Notes under the pieces: generated by a model
What the model saw: only the letters and a program-made list of their open reading frames with translations
Told to the model about the DNA's origin: nothing
Database searches by the model: none
Assembly (NCBI GenBank): GCA_009746045.1
Contig: RPFO01000594.1
Coordinates: 1,260,818 to 1,324,817, forward strand
From: Mesostigma viride
Lineage: Eukaryota > Streptophyta > Mesostigmatophyceae > Mesostigmatales > Mesostigmataceae
Length of the DNA stretch: 64,000 nucleotides
Direction of reading: 5' to 3'
Program-made: the position numbers and the translations under genes
Shown: in pieces, positions 54,201-64,000 of the stretch
Layout: every line of letters begins with the position of its first letter
How positions within the stretch are numbered: position 1 is the first letter of the stretch

Positions 54201-57200
54201 GACTGCATCAGTACTCATATCCAACCCTTTGCCTGCAGCTCGAACACCCACCAGAGGAACCCAGGCCTCCAGTGTTTCCCCCGCTAAACGCACCCACCCA
54301 CCCTCACACACACACGCATACACTCACCACCAACACCAACACACACACACACGCACATGCACACACACACACACTCACACTCACACACACTCACACACAC
54401 ACACACGGCCCCCCCTCCCCGCCCCCCTCCCCCACATGCACACACCTGTGCCCCACGTCTGCATGCCACCGGGCGCCCCGTGGCTCATGCGCGCAGCTTC
54501 AACGTGCCCGGCATGTACATCGGCGTGCAGGCCGTGCTGGCGCTGGCGTCCACCATCAGCGGGAAGAAGCAGGTGGGGTGCTGTGTGTGCAGGAGGGCAG
54601 ATGCGGGTGTGTGCAGGGGGCAACATGGGTCTTGCAGCGGCAGCGTGGAACGGCACGGGTCTATTCCTGCATGCTGTGCTGGTGGGTTGCTGGTGGATGC
54701 ATGGTCCATGCATGCACATGCGTGTGCACGCGGTGTGCTGGTGATCACAAATGCAATGCGGAGCCGCCCACATCACCCAAGTCTGCTCCCGCTTGCAACC
54801 AAGACCCAGGGCATGCAGAGGCATGACACACAGCTGCTGGGAAGGGGGGTCAGGGTACCTTCAGCATTTGCCTGGCAGCTCCAGCATTTGCATGTTGTGC
54901 TTGCTGCGGCACGTGTTCAAGACCAAATTGAAAGCACTGCAGAGCTGTCATTTGTGTGGAAGTTGTGTGTGGGCAGATGGGCCGTGTAGCTGTGAGGTGG
55001 ACCATGCCTGTGCACAGGTCCATGCATCTACTAATCATGGGCCTATTATTCGAAGCCTCAGTTCGACGTTATGCCATCCTGCTGCACTCGCCACGCACCC
55101 ACCTACCCCGCACACATCCTCCCCCTTGTCGCCCCCCCCAGCGCACACCCTCAATGACGGGCACCGTCATCGACAGCGGCGATGGTGTCACGCACGTCAT
55201 CCCCGTAGCAGACGGCTATGTGATCGGCTCCAGCATCAAGAGCGTGCCACTCGCTGGGCGCGACCTCACCGCGTTTGTGCAGCAGCTCATGCGGGTAGGC
55301 GAATGAGGGGAGAGTGCAGGGGCATGACAGGTAGGCGGTGCCCTCACCGCGTTTGTGCAGCCGCGGATGCGGGTAGGGATCAGGAGGGAGGGGAGCATGG
55401 GTGTGACGCCGGGAAATGTGGGGGGGGAAAGTGTGCCAAGCGCCGACCGCAGGCGCGGCCAAGCCGATGGTGCCTGTCGCGGCTGCCTGATGGCGTGGCA
55501 CGGGTGCTGCCCGGTGTGGGGCGTGTGCTGGCATACGCATGTGCCTGCAGTTAGTTGGAGCCCAGGGTTGCCTGTTGTTGCAGACACGGACGCTCCCGGC
55601 ATATCCTCATGTCTGCTCAGGGTGCTACCATAGTGGTCAAAATCACTTTGCGACAAACCTCTTTGCGAATCGACCTCGCAAACTACTTTTCATGGGCTTC
55701 ATTTTGGGTCGCAAAGTTCAAAACTTACCGCGTCGCGCCTGCGCCGTGCCGCACGCAGACAGGTAGAACGAACGCGTGGCGCCAAAACTTTCGCGCCTTT
55801 CGTCATGCGAAAGCCGAAGGTTTAGGCTTGTGCAGCCATGCACGTTGTCTTGGCACGATGGCAGAAGAGCGGGGAGGCCGGCAGGCCAGCAGGCAGTCAA
55901 GCCTGCTGGCCTATAAATTTACAACATCGAGTACCTGCCAGTTGCCACTGACCATAAACAAGTCGATGGGCTCGCAAACCTAAAACTTTGCCTTCATTTT
56001 GGGTCGCAAACTATAAATTTCACCCTGTTTTTGGGTCGCAAAGTAGGTTTGTCGCAAAGTGATTTTGACCACTACGGTATATAGGATAGGTACAGGGCCA
56101 CGGCCGTGTATAGCACGGGGAAGATGTGGCCCCTTGTTCTAGTTTGCATTCACTGGGATTGCAATGGAAGGAGGGGGTCACGGTTGTACAAGTGTACGCT
56201 GCTGCTGTCAGTTCGCATCATGTTGGAGACCTGCATGCCTTGTGGTTGTAGCTTTTCGGCCCAAGGCGGGCAGCGTTTGGGGACGGGTACGCGATTGGCA
56301 ATGCCTGGTGGGGGGCTCCTCACCACAGCCATCCCATGCGGCTTGGGCCACTTTCTCGGATAAGGGAGGATGGGGTGTTTAGCCGGCCTTTCCCTGACAA
56401 TGCTCACCCTATTTCTTGGGCCTATCGGTTGCTTGCGATGGCATGTGCCCTGCATTGTGCACGTTTTGGGTGACCAGGCTGGCATGTTCTAAAGCTTCCT
56501 GGATATATCCTTGTTTTCAGAGAAGCAGCCTCCACAAAGTGGTGTAGGCAAGGGGTGTTATTGGCTAGAGTTTCGCTAAATATGTGCAGCCATGGACAGC
56601 CACAAACCAGGTGGACTACACGCCCATTGTCTGCGCAGCTGACTGCAAAATCACGCTTGCGGCTGATGGTTTGATGCGAGGTAGCGTCGAGGAGTTGTTA
56701 TCCCTTAACTCATGGTGGTTTGAAGGACTCCCTCACAGCAGTATTGTCGTCCTTGCCGGCGCTGCCCCTCGCTTCACGTCACGCTCACTTTAGTGCCGCG
56801 GCTCGCCTGCCTCCACCCGCATCTCTGCTCCCACGCGGACACGAGGGCTGTTCCCACGCAGACTTGGCGGCATCGCGGGTCGGCCACCCTCACGTGTGCT
56901 GCCACACGCGGGCCCCCGTTGTGGCGGCACGGCGGCGTGTGGCAGCATAGCGGCATGCCTCCCCTTCCCTCCCCTCCCCTTCCCTCGCCGTCCCTTGTCA
57001 CAGAAGCGAGGCGAGCTTTGCCTCGCCTCGCCTCACATTGCCTCCCCTCCCCTTCCCTCGCCGTTCCTTGCCGCAGGAGCGCGGCGAGCCGGTGCTACCG
57101 GAGGACTCGATCGACGTCGCACGGCGCGTCAAGGAAGCATACGGCTACACCTGCTCCGACATGGTCAAGGTGCGTGGTAGGCGCATCCCTTCCGCCATCC

Positions 57201-60200
57201 CCTACACCCCGTGTTCTGCCACCGTGTCGCGCGCGCAAGCCGCCCCGCCATCATGGCGCATGTTGCAGGTGAGCGAACTGCCGCTCTGGGGTTGTTGTGT
57301 GTCGAAGGAGTGCCTTCACCTTTGTCACGTGTGTCGCATGGGTGCCTTCACTTTTCTCACGAGAGCCCCTCCCTGATGTCAGCCCCTGCCCGCCATCCTG
57401 CCCTGCCTGCGTGGCTGCCCCCCCGCTGCATCATCACCGACCCTCTTGCCACAGGAGTTCCGCAAGCTCGAGTCGGACCCCTCCAAGGTGGTCGCGCAGT
57501 ACACACACGAGAGCAAGCTCACCAACTCGGTGCGTGTGTGTGTGTGTGTGGGGGGGGGGGGAGAGCATCTGCGCAGTGCCTTCTGTGTGTGCGGTACGGC
57601 AGCACAGGATGCAGTGCTCCCTGCGTATGAGCTCCCTTGTGAACGGGCACACAAGGGATGCCAGCGTGCCGGCAAAAGGCAGCAGCATTGGTGGCGTATG
57701 ATGTGCCACGGTCACTTGTTTGTCGAATATTTTTTTCCAATGAAATGCACTTATGCACTTTTCCCCTTAATAAATACATCGTGGTGCAGGATTTTTTCTA
57801 AATGTGTAGTGTCTAGCTCGTCTGTATCGCTGGCTCCGTGCGACACATGTTCCCTGTCGCTTTCGTTGCCTGGCAATACAGGGGCAGAAGCTTCATTGCA
57901 GAGTGTTTGCCACGACGCACACACCTACCCCTGGCTCTTCCACACTTCCCTCAGTGAAGCTTGCCGCCACCGCCGTAATTGCCCTTGCGTCGTGTGCGCT
58001 AAATATGTACTTGCTTCTCGATTTTCTCACGATGCCGGTCATGGTACTTGTTTGTGCGAGTGGGGCTCTGGGCCCTATGTTTTGGCCCTCGTTTATATCC
58101 GGCATCAGGTTGCTGTGCCTCTCGTCTGGATTGGTTGGCCACCCTCGCCCGTTCCGAAATGTGAACACACATACTTCTGCCGCATCCTCATCCTTTGCTC
58201 TGGTGGCCGGCCTCCCCATGTCCTGTGCGCCCCTGCTTTTTCCGGCTGTGTTGCTGGCATGCCTTCCCGTGCCGGCTTCCCCGCCCCTGTCCCGCCCCCT
58301 CCCCTTGCCTCCCCTTCCCCCCTTTGTGACCGCAGAGTGTGACGGTGGACGTGGCCTACGAGCGCTTCCTGGCGCCCGAGGTCTTCTTCCACCCAGAGAT
58401 CTTCTCGAGCGACTTCCTCACGCCGCTGCCCGTGCTGGTCGACCGCGCGATCCAGAGCTCCCCCATCGACACGCGGCGCAAGCTGTACAGCGTGCGTGGG
58501 GTGTAGGGGGGTGGGAATGGTTAGGGGGTAGGGGGTGGGGTTTGGGTGCCCTATCCAACTTGTGCCAATCTAAGTTGTAAGATATAGGACTGCTGCCACG
58601 GCGTCTGCGGCGTCGGTGTCGCTGCAGTCGGCTGCGCCTGTGTCCTCTCCCACCCGATGCCTAGGCCTGCTGCGCGCTCAACCCCCCCCTCAGTGTGGCG
58701 CACACCCCCTTTCGCTGTCTCCCTGCAGAACATTGTTCTCTCGGGCGGCTCCACCATGTTCAAGGATTTTGGCCGGCGGCTGCAGCGTGACATCAAGAAG
58801 ATGGTCGACTCACGCGTGGAGGCGTCGCAGCAGCTGTCGGCGGACGGGCTCAAGGTAACAACGAGAGTGTAGGATTTGAGGGAACATGAGGACGAGGGCG
58901 CAAGTCAGGGGCGACGGGAATGATGGGTAACGAACGAGGAGGAGGGTGTAGGGTCGAGGTGGGCGCGATGGGAGTAACGGGGGGCACACACACACAAAGG
59001 GGGCCAGTTGGGAACAGGGACAACGAGGCCTCCGGGCAGCCGCGATGGCGGGGGCTCGCATTGACAGCGATACGAGTAATGGGGAGCGAACGACGACAAA
59101 GGGAACCGTGGGTGACAAGGTTGAACAGAACAGGTAGACATGTGGAGTGGCGCAGGCAAGGGTCATCTGTTGGGCTGAAGTTATCCCTTTTGTGTTCCAC
59201 ATCAGGTAATCTTGTTCTCCCATTGAGGGATCCATAGCGTCCGTTCTCCGGTGGCACGCCTATGATGACGACTCAGCTTCTCTGGGTGTTTAGCAACCAG
59301 GGCGAGGCCACATTCTGAATGCGTCGATGAATCATGCACAGGGTCAAGCCTGCTCTCTTGTGGTGGGGGCCAACACAGATAGCTCTTGTTTCCTTTTCGG
59401 AAATTCTGTGGCGCTCATTTGCTCGCTCAACAATGCTGTAAGTGCAGTTTGGCTAGCTAAACAATTGGCTAGCTAAACAATGCAGTTTGGCCAACATCCA
59501 CAAGTTTGCTTTTTGTCCTTTGTCTACTTGTGCTGATGCCTAATTGAGAATGCTTTTGAAGCATGGCATTAGTTTCATGGTTGGGACTGCTGCCGTTGCG
59601 CCAGCCCCCGCAACCTGATCTCTACTGCGCTTGCCATGCGCGCTTTTCTGTCCCGGCGGGGTATGCCAGGCCACGGGCGTGGAGGTGAACGTGCAGAGCC
59701 ACGCGATGCAGCGCTACGCCGTGTGGTTTGGGGGCAGCATCCTCGCGTCTACGGAAGAGTTCTTCAAGGTGAGGAGGGTGTTTGCGTTGGTACAGGGGAG
59801 CGGCGCGCGTTGTTACAGGTGAGCAAGGGGGCGGCCTGATGAGTAAATTATGGGTGCACTGCTTCCAGCGCACTAGGAATACAAACGGTTCTAGGAATAC
59901 AAACGGTTGTAGGAATACAAACGGTTCTAGGAATACAAACGGTTCTAGGAATACAAACGGTTCTAGGAATACAAACGGTTCTAGGAATACAAACGGTTCT
60001 AGGAATACAAACGGTTCTAGGAATACAAACGGTTCTAGGAATACAAACGGTTCTAGGAATACAAACGGTTCTAGGAGTACAAACGGTTCTAGGAGTACAA
60101 ACGGTTCTAGGAATACAAACGGTTCTAGGAATACAAACGGTTCTTATGTGGGGGGCCATTGATGCCCTTCTTGTCTCGGTAGCTTCCACGGCCGACAACG

Positions 60201-60843
60201 TGCCATGCTTCACCTTCTCTCCTTTTGTGTGCAGTTGCGGGCTTTACTGAAGCGATGTGGTGAGCTGGTGATTGGTGGGCTGGGAATAATTTTAGCTAGT
60301 TATTTTTATTCAGTTTTGTACGAAAGTGCTTAGCTCTTGCTCATTTACTGTAACCAATTTACTCTACTGAGACTGGCATGCCGCACAACATCAGCTCAAT
60401 GACATGGAGACTTGAAATGAAACAGAGAAGCTGACTTCACACGGCCTGGATGTGCGGTTTGTGTCTGCCTAAATAAATCTATCGAAACTGAGCTCTATGT
60501 GTGTGAAACAAGGGAGCATATTTTAGGAGTGCTCATTTTCATGGTAAGGGCTAAGTGCAACCCAATTTTGCTAAGATCTTGAGGAGATTTGCTGCTCAGT
60601 TGAAAACCATTGCAGTGCAGTTGGCGATGTATCCTTGAGTACAATGCTGTTTTTCCTTTACAACCAGCTCTTTTCTCCCCCTCACCCAGATGTATTTGCT
60701 GACTATCTTTGTTATGCAATCTATCTTCATGCCATTTCATTTGCTGTGTTGTGCTGCGCACGCAGTCATGCCATACTAAGGCGGAATATGAGGAGCATGG
60801 TCCCAGCATCTGCCGAAATAACCCGATTTTTGCAGGCCTGTGA
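48249..60843 (+). CDS. ARP3: Actin-related protein 3 (ARP3), 13 exons
   Basis: ARP3 is an actin-like subunit of the Arp2/3 complex, which nucleates branched actin filaments. Exons: 48267-48304 (in-frame upstream ATG at 48249), 48568-48709, 49640-49693, 51701-51750, 53624-53725, 54497-54572, 55142-55294, 57077-57169, 57455-57529, 58336-58491, 58729-58854, 59670-59768, 60766-60843. All joins keep frame with GT-AG sites, giving 413 codons plus stop, close to the usual ARP3 length. Conserved blocks: phosphate-1 loop [13 protein letters not shown] (residues 9-21), [36 protein letters not shown], phosphate-2 loop [15 protein letters not shown] (from residue 161), adenosine loop [20 protein letters not shown] (from 314), [16 protein letters not shown], and the C terminus [16 protein letters not shown]. 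The start at 48267 gives an N terminus of family length. The last exon is noticeably less GC-rich than the others. Confidence 0.95.
49265..49470. repeat. ARP3: About 25-bp minisatellite in ARP3 intron 2
   Basis: Eight or so units of CCCCCACCTGCGCGCATGGC GTCACG with GGC/GGC-TC variants, lying inside intron 2. Confidence 0.85.
50110..50965. repeat. ARP3: 43-bp minisatellite in ARP3 intron 3
   Basis: About 20 units of GTGTGTGCCAGTTTGCTTGC ATGCGGGTGGCTGCCGCGCTCTT with single-base variants that recur at regular intervals (CTGCTGC, GTGTTCC). It lies wholly within the intron between exons 3 and 4. Open frames across it are by-products. Confidence 0.92.
52054..53125. repeat. ARP3: (CCAA)n then (CCGA)n array in ARP3 intron 4
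   Basis: About 420 bp of CCAA (52066-52480) switch abruptly through CCCGACCGACCG variants to about 620 bp of CCGA (52560-53110). The leader CGTACCAGCCAGCCA stands at both ends (52055 and 53115). The Pro-Thr-Asn-Gln and Pro-Thr-Asp-Arg frames are by-products. Confidence 0.95.
53140..53600. repeat. ARP3: 30-bp minisatellite in ARP3 intron 4
   Basis: About 15 units of CAACTGCTTGCGCTGGTTGT CTCCTTGATC, ending 24 bp before the exon 5 acceptor. The word CTTGCGCTG also occurs at the start of exon 5. Confidence 0.92.
53726..53875 (+). repeat. ARP3: 48-bp tandem copies of the ARP3 exon 5 end and donor
   Basis: The last 27 nt of exon 5 plus the donor are repeated downstream at 53747-53773, 53795-53821 and, diverged, 53843-53869. 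Each copy is preceded by GCGCGCAG or GCACGCAG and followed by GTGAGT. The first two encode HLA(Q/E)IMFET in the phase in which exon 5 ends. They are possible 27-nt microexons, or decoys. Confidence 0.85.
54296..54415. repeat. ARP3: CA-rich microsatellite in ARP3 intron 5
   Basis: ACAC/TCACAC runs in the intron upstream of exon 6. Confidence 0.9.
55342..55378 (+). repeat. ARP3: Partial duplicate of the ARP3 exon 7 end and donor
   Basis: CCTCACCGCGTTTGTGCAGC and GATGCGG|GTAGGG repeat the last 31 nt of exon 7 and its donor (55264-55300), displaced by 78 bp. Direct use of this second donor would read into an in-frame TGA after exon 7. Confidence 0.7.
55628..56077. mobile_element. 450-bp MITE in ARP3 intron 7
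   Basis: The ends CC(A/G)TAGTGGTCAAAATCA plus CTTTGCGACAAACCT are inverted repeats of over 30 bp, flanked by TA on both sides (55626-55627, 56078-56079), a Tc1/mariner-type signature. The interior repeats ATTTTGGGTCGCAAA. No transposase frame is present. Confidence 0.8.
56961..57010 (+). repeat. ARP3: Duplicate of the ARP3 exon 8 acceptor region
   Basis: CCTCCCCTTCCCTCGCCGTC followed by CACAG|AAGCGAGGCGAG mirrors the true acceptor context at 57041-57090 (GCCGCAG|GAGCGCGGCGAG), 73 bp upstream. Confidence 0.65.
59871..60145. repeat. ARP3: 18-bp minisatellite in ARP3 intron 12
   Basis: About 15 near-perfect units of AGGAATACAAACGGTTCT. It lies between exons 12 and 13; the intron also spans 60146-60765, where nothing else is recognised. 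Confidence 0.93.
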
Positions 60844-60865
60844 ACAGTGCAGTTATCGTTGCACA

Positions 60866-61135
60866 TTACGTGACTGCGTACGTGGGCATAATCCTTAATT
60901 AAGTGGGAATGGGATGGGCAGGGTGTCTATCTAGCCTCTGGTTGCAGGGTTGCGGGTGCCACGGCCCGAATCACTATTTTTTACCGTTTTTAGTCACACA
61001 ACCCAGCGTCAACCCCACCAACTTGGGGTTGGGACTTCATGGCATCCTGCCATTTTTCTTTCCGAGTCATCGGCCCCCACATCACAGATGAGCTAGCTGG
61101 CAGGCTGCCCGGGCATGAGCCCATTCTTCCTAACT
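60866..61135 (-). mobile_element. Diverged RTE/L2-like LINE 3' end directly behind ARP3
   Basis: Similarity to the LINE 3' end (28046-28340) begins about 23 bp after the ARP3 stop codon: GTGACTGCGTACGTGGGCAT, then GGGTGCCACGGCCCGAATCA, then GGCTGCCCGGGCATGAGCCC. It is clearly older than the other copies. Confidence 0.65.
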
Positions 61136-61204
61136 AATTAATCGGTTTTCTCTGAATATAGTTTAATCAACGCATGCGGGAGAGATAGGGCCGCTATGCC
61201 TTGG

Positions 61205-61497
61205 CCTGCATGTGGAAGGCTGTCTGCGACATGGGCTATCTGTAATATGGAGGCAGATGGTACGCAAGGATAGATGGCAAGTAGTGATGAAGGAGACCAC
61301 CCCCAAGTCTGTGGGGGCTTGGCGGGTGACCACGTATGGCATTCATAGCGATTCTGGCCGTGGTGCCCACAACCCTCTAACTAGGACCTAGATAGCTTAC
61401 ATCATCCATTCCATCCCATGTTCCCCTCCCACTGAGGACTTATGCTCACGGGACGCAGTCACGTGTTTATTAGTTAATTAATTAATTAATTAATTAA
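61205..61497 (+). mobile_element. RTE/L2-like LINE 3' end, opposite orientation
   Basis: The last about 270 bp of the LINE with hairpin and a long (TTAA)n tail (61469-61497). With the preceding fragment it forms an inverted pair. It carries TGTAA at 61241-61245, the first such word on the plus strand after the ARP3 stop. Confidence 0.8.
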
Positions 61498-61971
61498 ACA
61501 TGCAACCCAAACAAAAGGATACCAAAGAGGACCAATCAAAACTAAAGACGTGCAATCCAAACAGTACAGTACTGTAGCATCCCAAAGAGGACCAATCAGA
61601 ACTAAAGAATCACAGAGGCTAAGGTACCATTAAGTTAACATGTAACCAACCACGATACAGTCTGGCAAAAACCAAACGGTCAGAGAGCAGAATTCTAAGC
61701 TACTAATGAATTAACGTAGTCATAAAGTCTCGATTACATCTGACTGTACCAGTTCAGAGTTCAAGCCCCACATGGATCTTGCCACGACAAATGGGGGCAC
61801 TACATTAAGTCCAAATCAGTGCAAAAGTCGCAGAGCCATGAACCTTTGAAACCTCATGGCTTCATCAATACTTGTTGACAAGTGGAATCACTCTTTCTTG
61901 TTACAGAGAAAATGCACTCAGCTCAGTGGGAAACTTGGCAGAGAACTTGGCCAGAATGCATCAGGCTGTGC
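61498..61971. other. 3' flank of the root-cap-family gene
   Basis: A segment of about 50 bp is tandemly duplicated (AAGAGGACCAATCA(A/G)AACTA near 61525 and 61580). On the minus strand TGTAA (61905-61901) lies 67 bp past the stop of the next gene and may be its polyadenylation signal. No other feature is seen. Confidence 0.5.
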
Positions 61972-63468
61972 CTACATCTCAGCAACAAAGCGGCTGAATT
62001 GGCAATCTGCCGCGAAGATCCCAGACGTGAGATAGTCGGCAGTGCTGCCCACCGGGAGAACCTCCTTGTTGTCATCAAGGAAGAACTGGCCCAGTACACC
62101 GTGCGCCTTCTTGCTGGCCTTGAACTCCTTCACCTGCAGGTTCACAAAGTTCTTGCCCGGCCCCTTGCCCTCCTCCCAGAAGCCCGCACGGACGATCTCC
62201 ACCTCGACAACCGCAACATTCGGGTTGGTGATGACAACGCGGTTGCGTTTGCGAGACACCACGGCTCCCGAGGGCAGGTTGTGGATGGCCGAGAGGCCCT
62301 CAAACGGCTCCTGCACATATTGTCGAGCCACAGCAAAAACGCGCATGAACCTCTCAGACATAAACAGAACAACTGTCGATTGTCACACTCGTAGCGACCT
62401 CTAGCGAGGCTACTTACAAATGGACCCCATGGAGGGTGGGTGGGCACTTGCTCACCAACCATACCGGAGCAGCTAACTGGTGCACTGTTCATGCTACACT
62501 GTTGCACCTGAAGTGTCACAGTCAATATCACCTTACATATTTAGTATGAACGAGAACTCGCAGCGTGCACGAGGAAGAGAAACTCCTCCCTCCTTGATCT
62601 AGCAGCAGCGACGCGATGTTCTCGCAATGAAGTAAGCCCTGGTGCATGAGAGCATGGTGGGAGCTGCCAATGGGAGTGTGGTGGGAATCTTGAGGAGAGC
62701 CAGTGTCCATCAAAGCCATGACCGTCCTGAAGATAAGGATTGCGACTGAACGTACCCCGTTCAGCAGAACAGTGCCAACCAATGCGGAGTAGCTCGTCCC
62801 TGCAGGTGACTCGGCGCTCACGAGCACGCGGTCGTTGCCCACCATGATGGCCACCTGGTCCATCCATGTGCGGTTGTCAGGCTTGGCAGCCAGCGTGTCC
62901 TCCACCAGCATGGGGTCGCTGGATTGGGCCACGCCCATGAAGCGGGCGTTGACATGAATGGACTCGTCCGTCACGATGCAGTAGCTCTTGCCGACCTCAC
63001 CATTGAAGTCAAACTCATGGCCCTGGGCGGTCGTGAAGTGGGGGTCGGAGCGGGCCGAGGACAGCAGCAGGAATGCGGCGTGCAAGCTGTCGACGCTAAG
63101 AACTTCGCCGAATCTGCCCGGGCTAAACCAGTCAAAGACGAACTGGATGAACTCTGGCGACAGCAACAGTTCCAGGAGCTGCTGGCCCTGAGGGAAGTCG
63201 TCCACGTAGATTCGGAGCACCAAAGTGATGTCTTGGGGGTCCTGCAGCAAGTGCCTCCGTCTTCCCACCAGGTCGAAATGGGCAGCAACTTGCCCCTTGC
63301 ACAGGGGCCCTGTCTGGAGGAAGATGTTGAGCACGTCGTCCAGGAAGGCTTGCACAATGAAGTTCTCGAAGCAGTCTGTGCGGTGCACCGTGAAAGAGGC
63401 CTCCACCGCCATGGACGTGGGGCACGTGGCGGCCACTTCCGAGGGCCCAACAATGTGACAGTTCCCGG
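61972..63468 (-). CDS. Root-cap/LEA-related family protein, 5' partial, last two exons
   Basis: Exons: 63468-62756 and 62310-61972 (stop TAG), together about 350 codons. The intron has donor GTACGT and acceptor TGTGCAG, and the frame is kept across it. The second exon and the end of the first match the root-cap domain (Pfam Root_cap) of land plants: DPHFTTAQGHEFDFNG, YCIVTDESIHVNARFMGV, NRTWMDQVAIMVGNDRV, HGVLGQFFLDDNKEVLP and FAADCQFSRF. The biochemical role of this family is not established; many members are secreted. The upstream half (LDDVLNIFLQTGPLCKGQVA, LSPEFIQFVFDWFSPGRFGE) is not recognised. The acceptor at 63469 follows a long pyrimidine-rich tract and an in-frame stop lies just upstream, so the 5' exons, including any signal peptide, lie beyond 64000. 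Confidence 0.75.
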
Positions 63469-64000
63469 CTGCCAGCAAAGATCAAGCCAGGCAGCCGGTG
63501 AAGAGGTGCCAGCACAAAGGTGGATGGAGAGAAAGGCGTGTCGGGAAAAGTGGTGAGAGGTGGCACATCACACGTGTGCACTCCCATCAGATGGCTCTAG
63601 TGAACATGAGCACAAACATGCAGCCCGCAAGCAGGCAGGACCGGCGAGGGAGCACGGAGGCAGGCATGCAGAGGGAATACGGTAAACAGCTCCAAGGTCA
63701 AGGATGCAGACAGGCCGCCCCACAGTTATGGCCCTGGCAGTACACACCATCAAGGCCAAACAACGGAAAAACACATCCCACACCTTGCTCTCGCAGCTAC
63801 ATCAAACCGTGCAGGCTCGCTCCTCGCCATGTCGCCTCAACAGCCGCAAACACCGGCCACGCCAGTCAGATAACATACTGCAACTATGATGATGGTATTT
63901 AGGGCTGACTAGAGAGGTGCAGCAAACGAGAAGCCCAGAAACTAGAAACCAGCTCTTCTGTCTGGGGTTCAGGGTGGGCCCCGAACCCCCACCCCAAAAA
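63469..64000. other. Probable intron of the root-cap-family gene
   Basis: On the minus strand this is pyrimidine-rich up to the acceptor at 63469, with no recognisable coding sequence. It is read as the intron preceding the first visible exon. Confidence 0.5.

Overview
This is nuclear DNA of a eukaryote, most likely a green alga. Three lines support that: two spliced, complete housekeeping genes with GT-AG introns; a third, partial gene of the plant and green-algal root-cap family; and candidate TGTAA polyadenylation signals of the chlorophyte type. The species cannot be named. Coding exons are GC-rich, and much of the remaining sequence is transposon or tandem repeat. No bacterial operons, rRNA, complete tRNA or CRISPR array were seen. 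Nearly all of the longest open frames are read-through of tandem repeats and are not genes.

Layout. (1) Positions 1-30.1 kb are a nest of transposons. They include ORF1-only LINE-like retroposons (514-1835, 25722-27234 and several tails), an RTE/L2-like LINE (5471-6696 and 28031-29226, with visible target-site duplications), an uncharacterised YIDD-box reverse-transcriptase element split by that LINE, and an 8.2-kb CACTA-like DNA transposon (7450-15666) filled with satellite DNA and sitting inside a MITE. There is also a decayed Ty3/gypsy-like element (about 17146-23497) carrying a C5-cytosine-methyltransferase-like domain, and a 1.26-kb hAT-like element (23820-25083). A 2.26-kb (GGGA)n array lies at 2909-5168. 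(2) 30203-46852, minus strand: a MINDY-1/2-type deubiquitinase gene of 13 exons (931 codons plus stop) with a C-terminal CaaX box. (3) A 1.4-kb shared upstream region. (4) 48249/48267-60843, plus strand: the ARP3 gene (actin-related protein 3) of 13 exons (413 codons plus stop). (5) LINE remnants directly behind the ARP3 stop codon. (6) 61972-63468, minus strand: the 3' part of a root-cap-family gene whose 5' end lies beyond the window.

The most unusual pattern concerns introns. Most longer introns of MINDY and ARP3 hold a minisatellite, and several of these start exactly at, or contain, a splice junction. Examples are a 98-bp unit repeating acceptor plus exon start plus donor (MINDY exon 10), a 28-bp unit starting at a donor (MINDY exon 6), and a 48-bp unit repeating an exon end plus donor, which creates potential in-frame 27-nt cassettes (ARP3 exon 5). 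Three retroposon families also share a design at the 3' end: a hairpin followed closely by a short AT microsatellite tail. Two of the three share the same hairpin core.

ARP3 is a subunit of the actin-nucleating Arp2/3 complex and MINDY trims K48-linked ubiquitin chains. Nothing here suggests that the three genes act in one pathway. The only regulatory link visible is the head-to-head MINDY/ARP3 arrangement. All exon models come from reading splice sites, reading frame and family conservation by eye, without transcript data.
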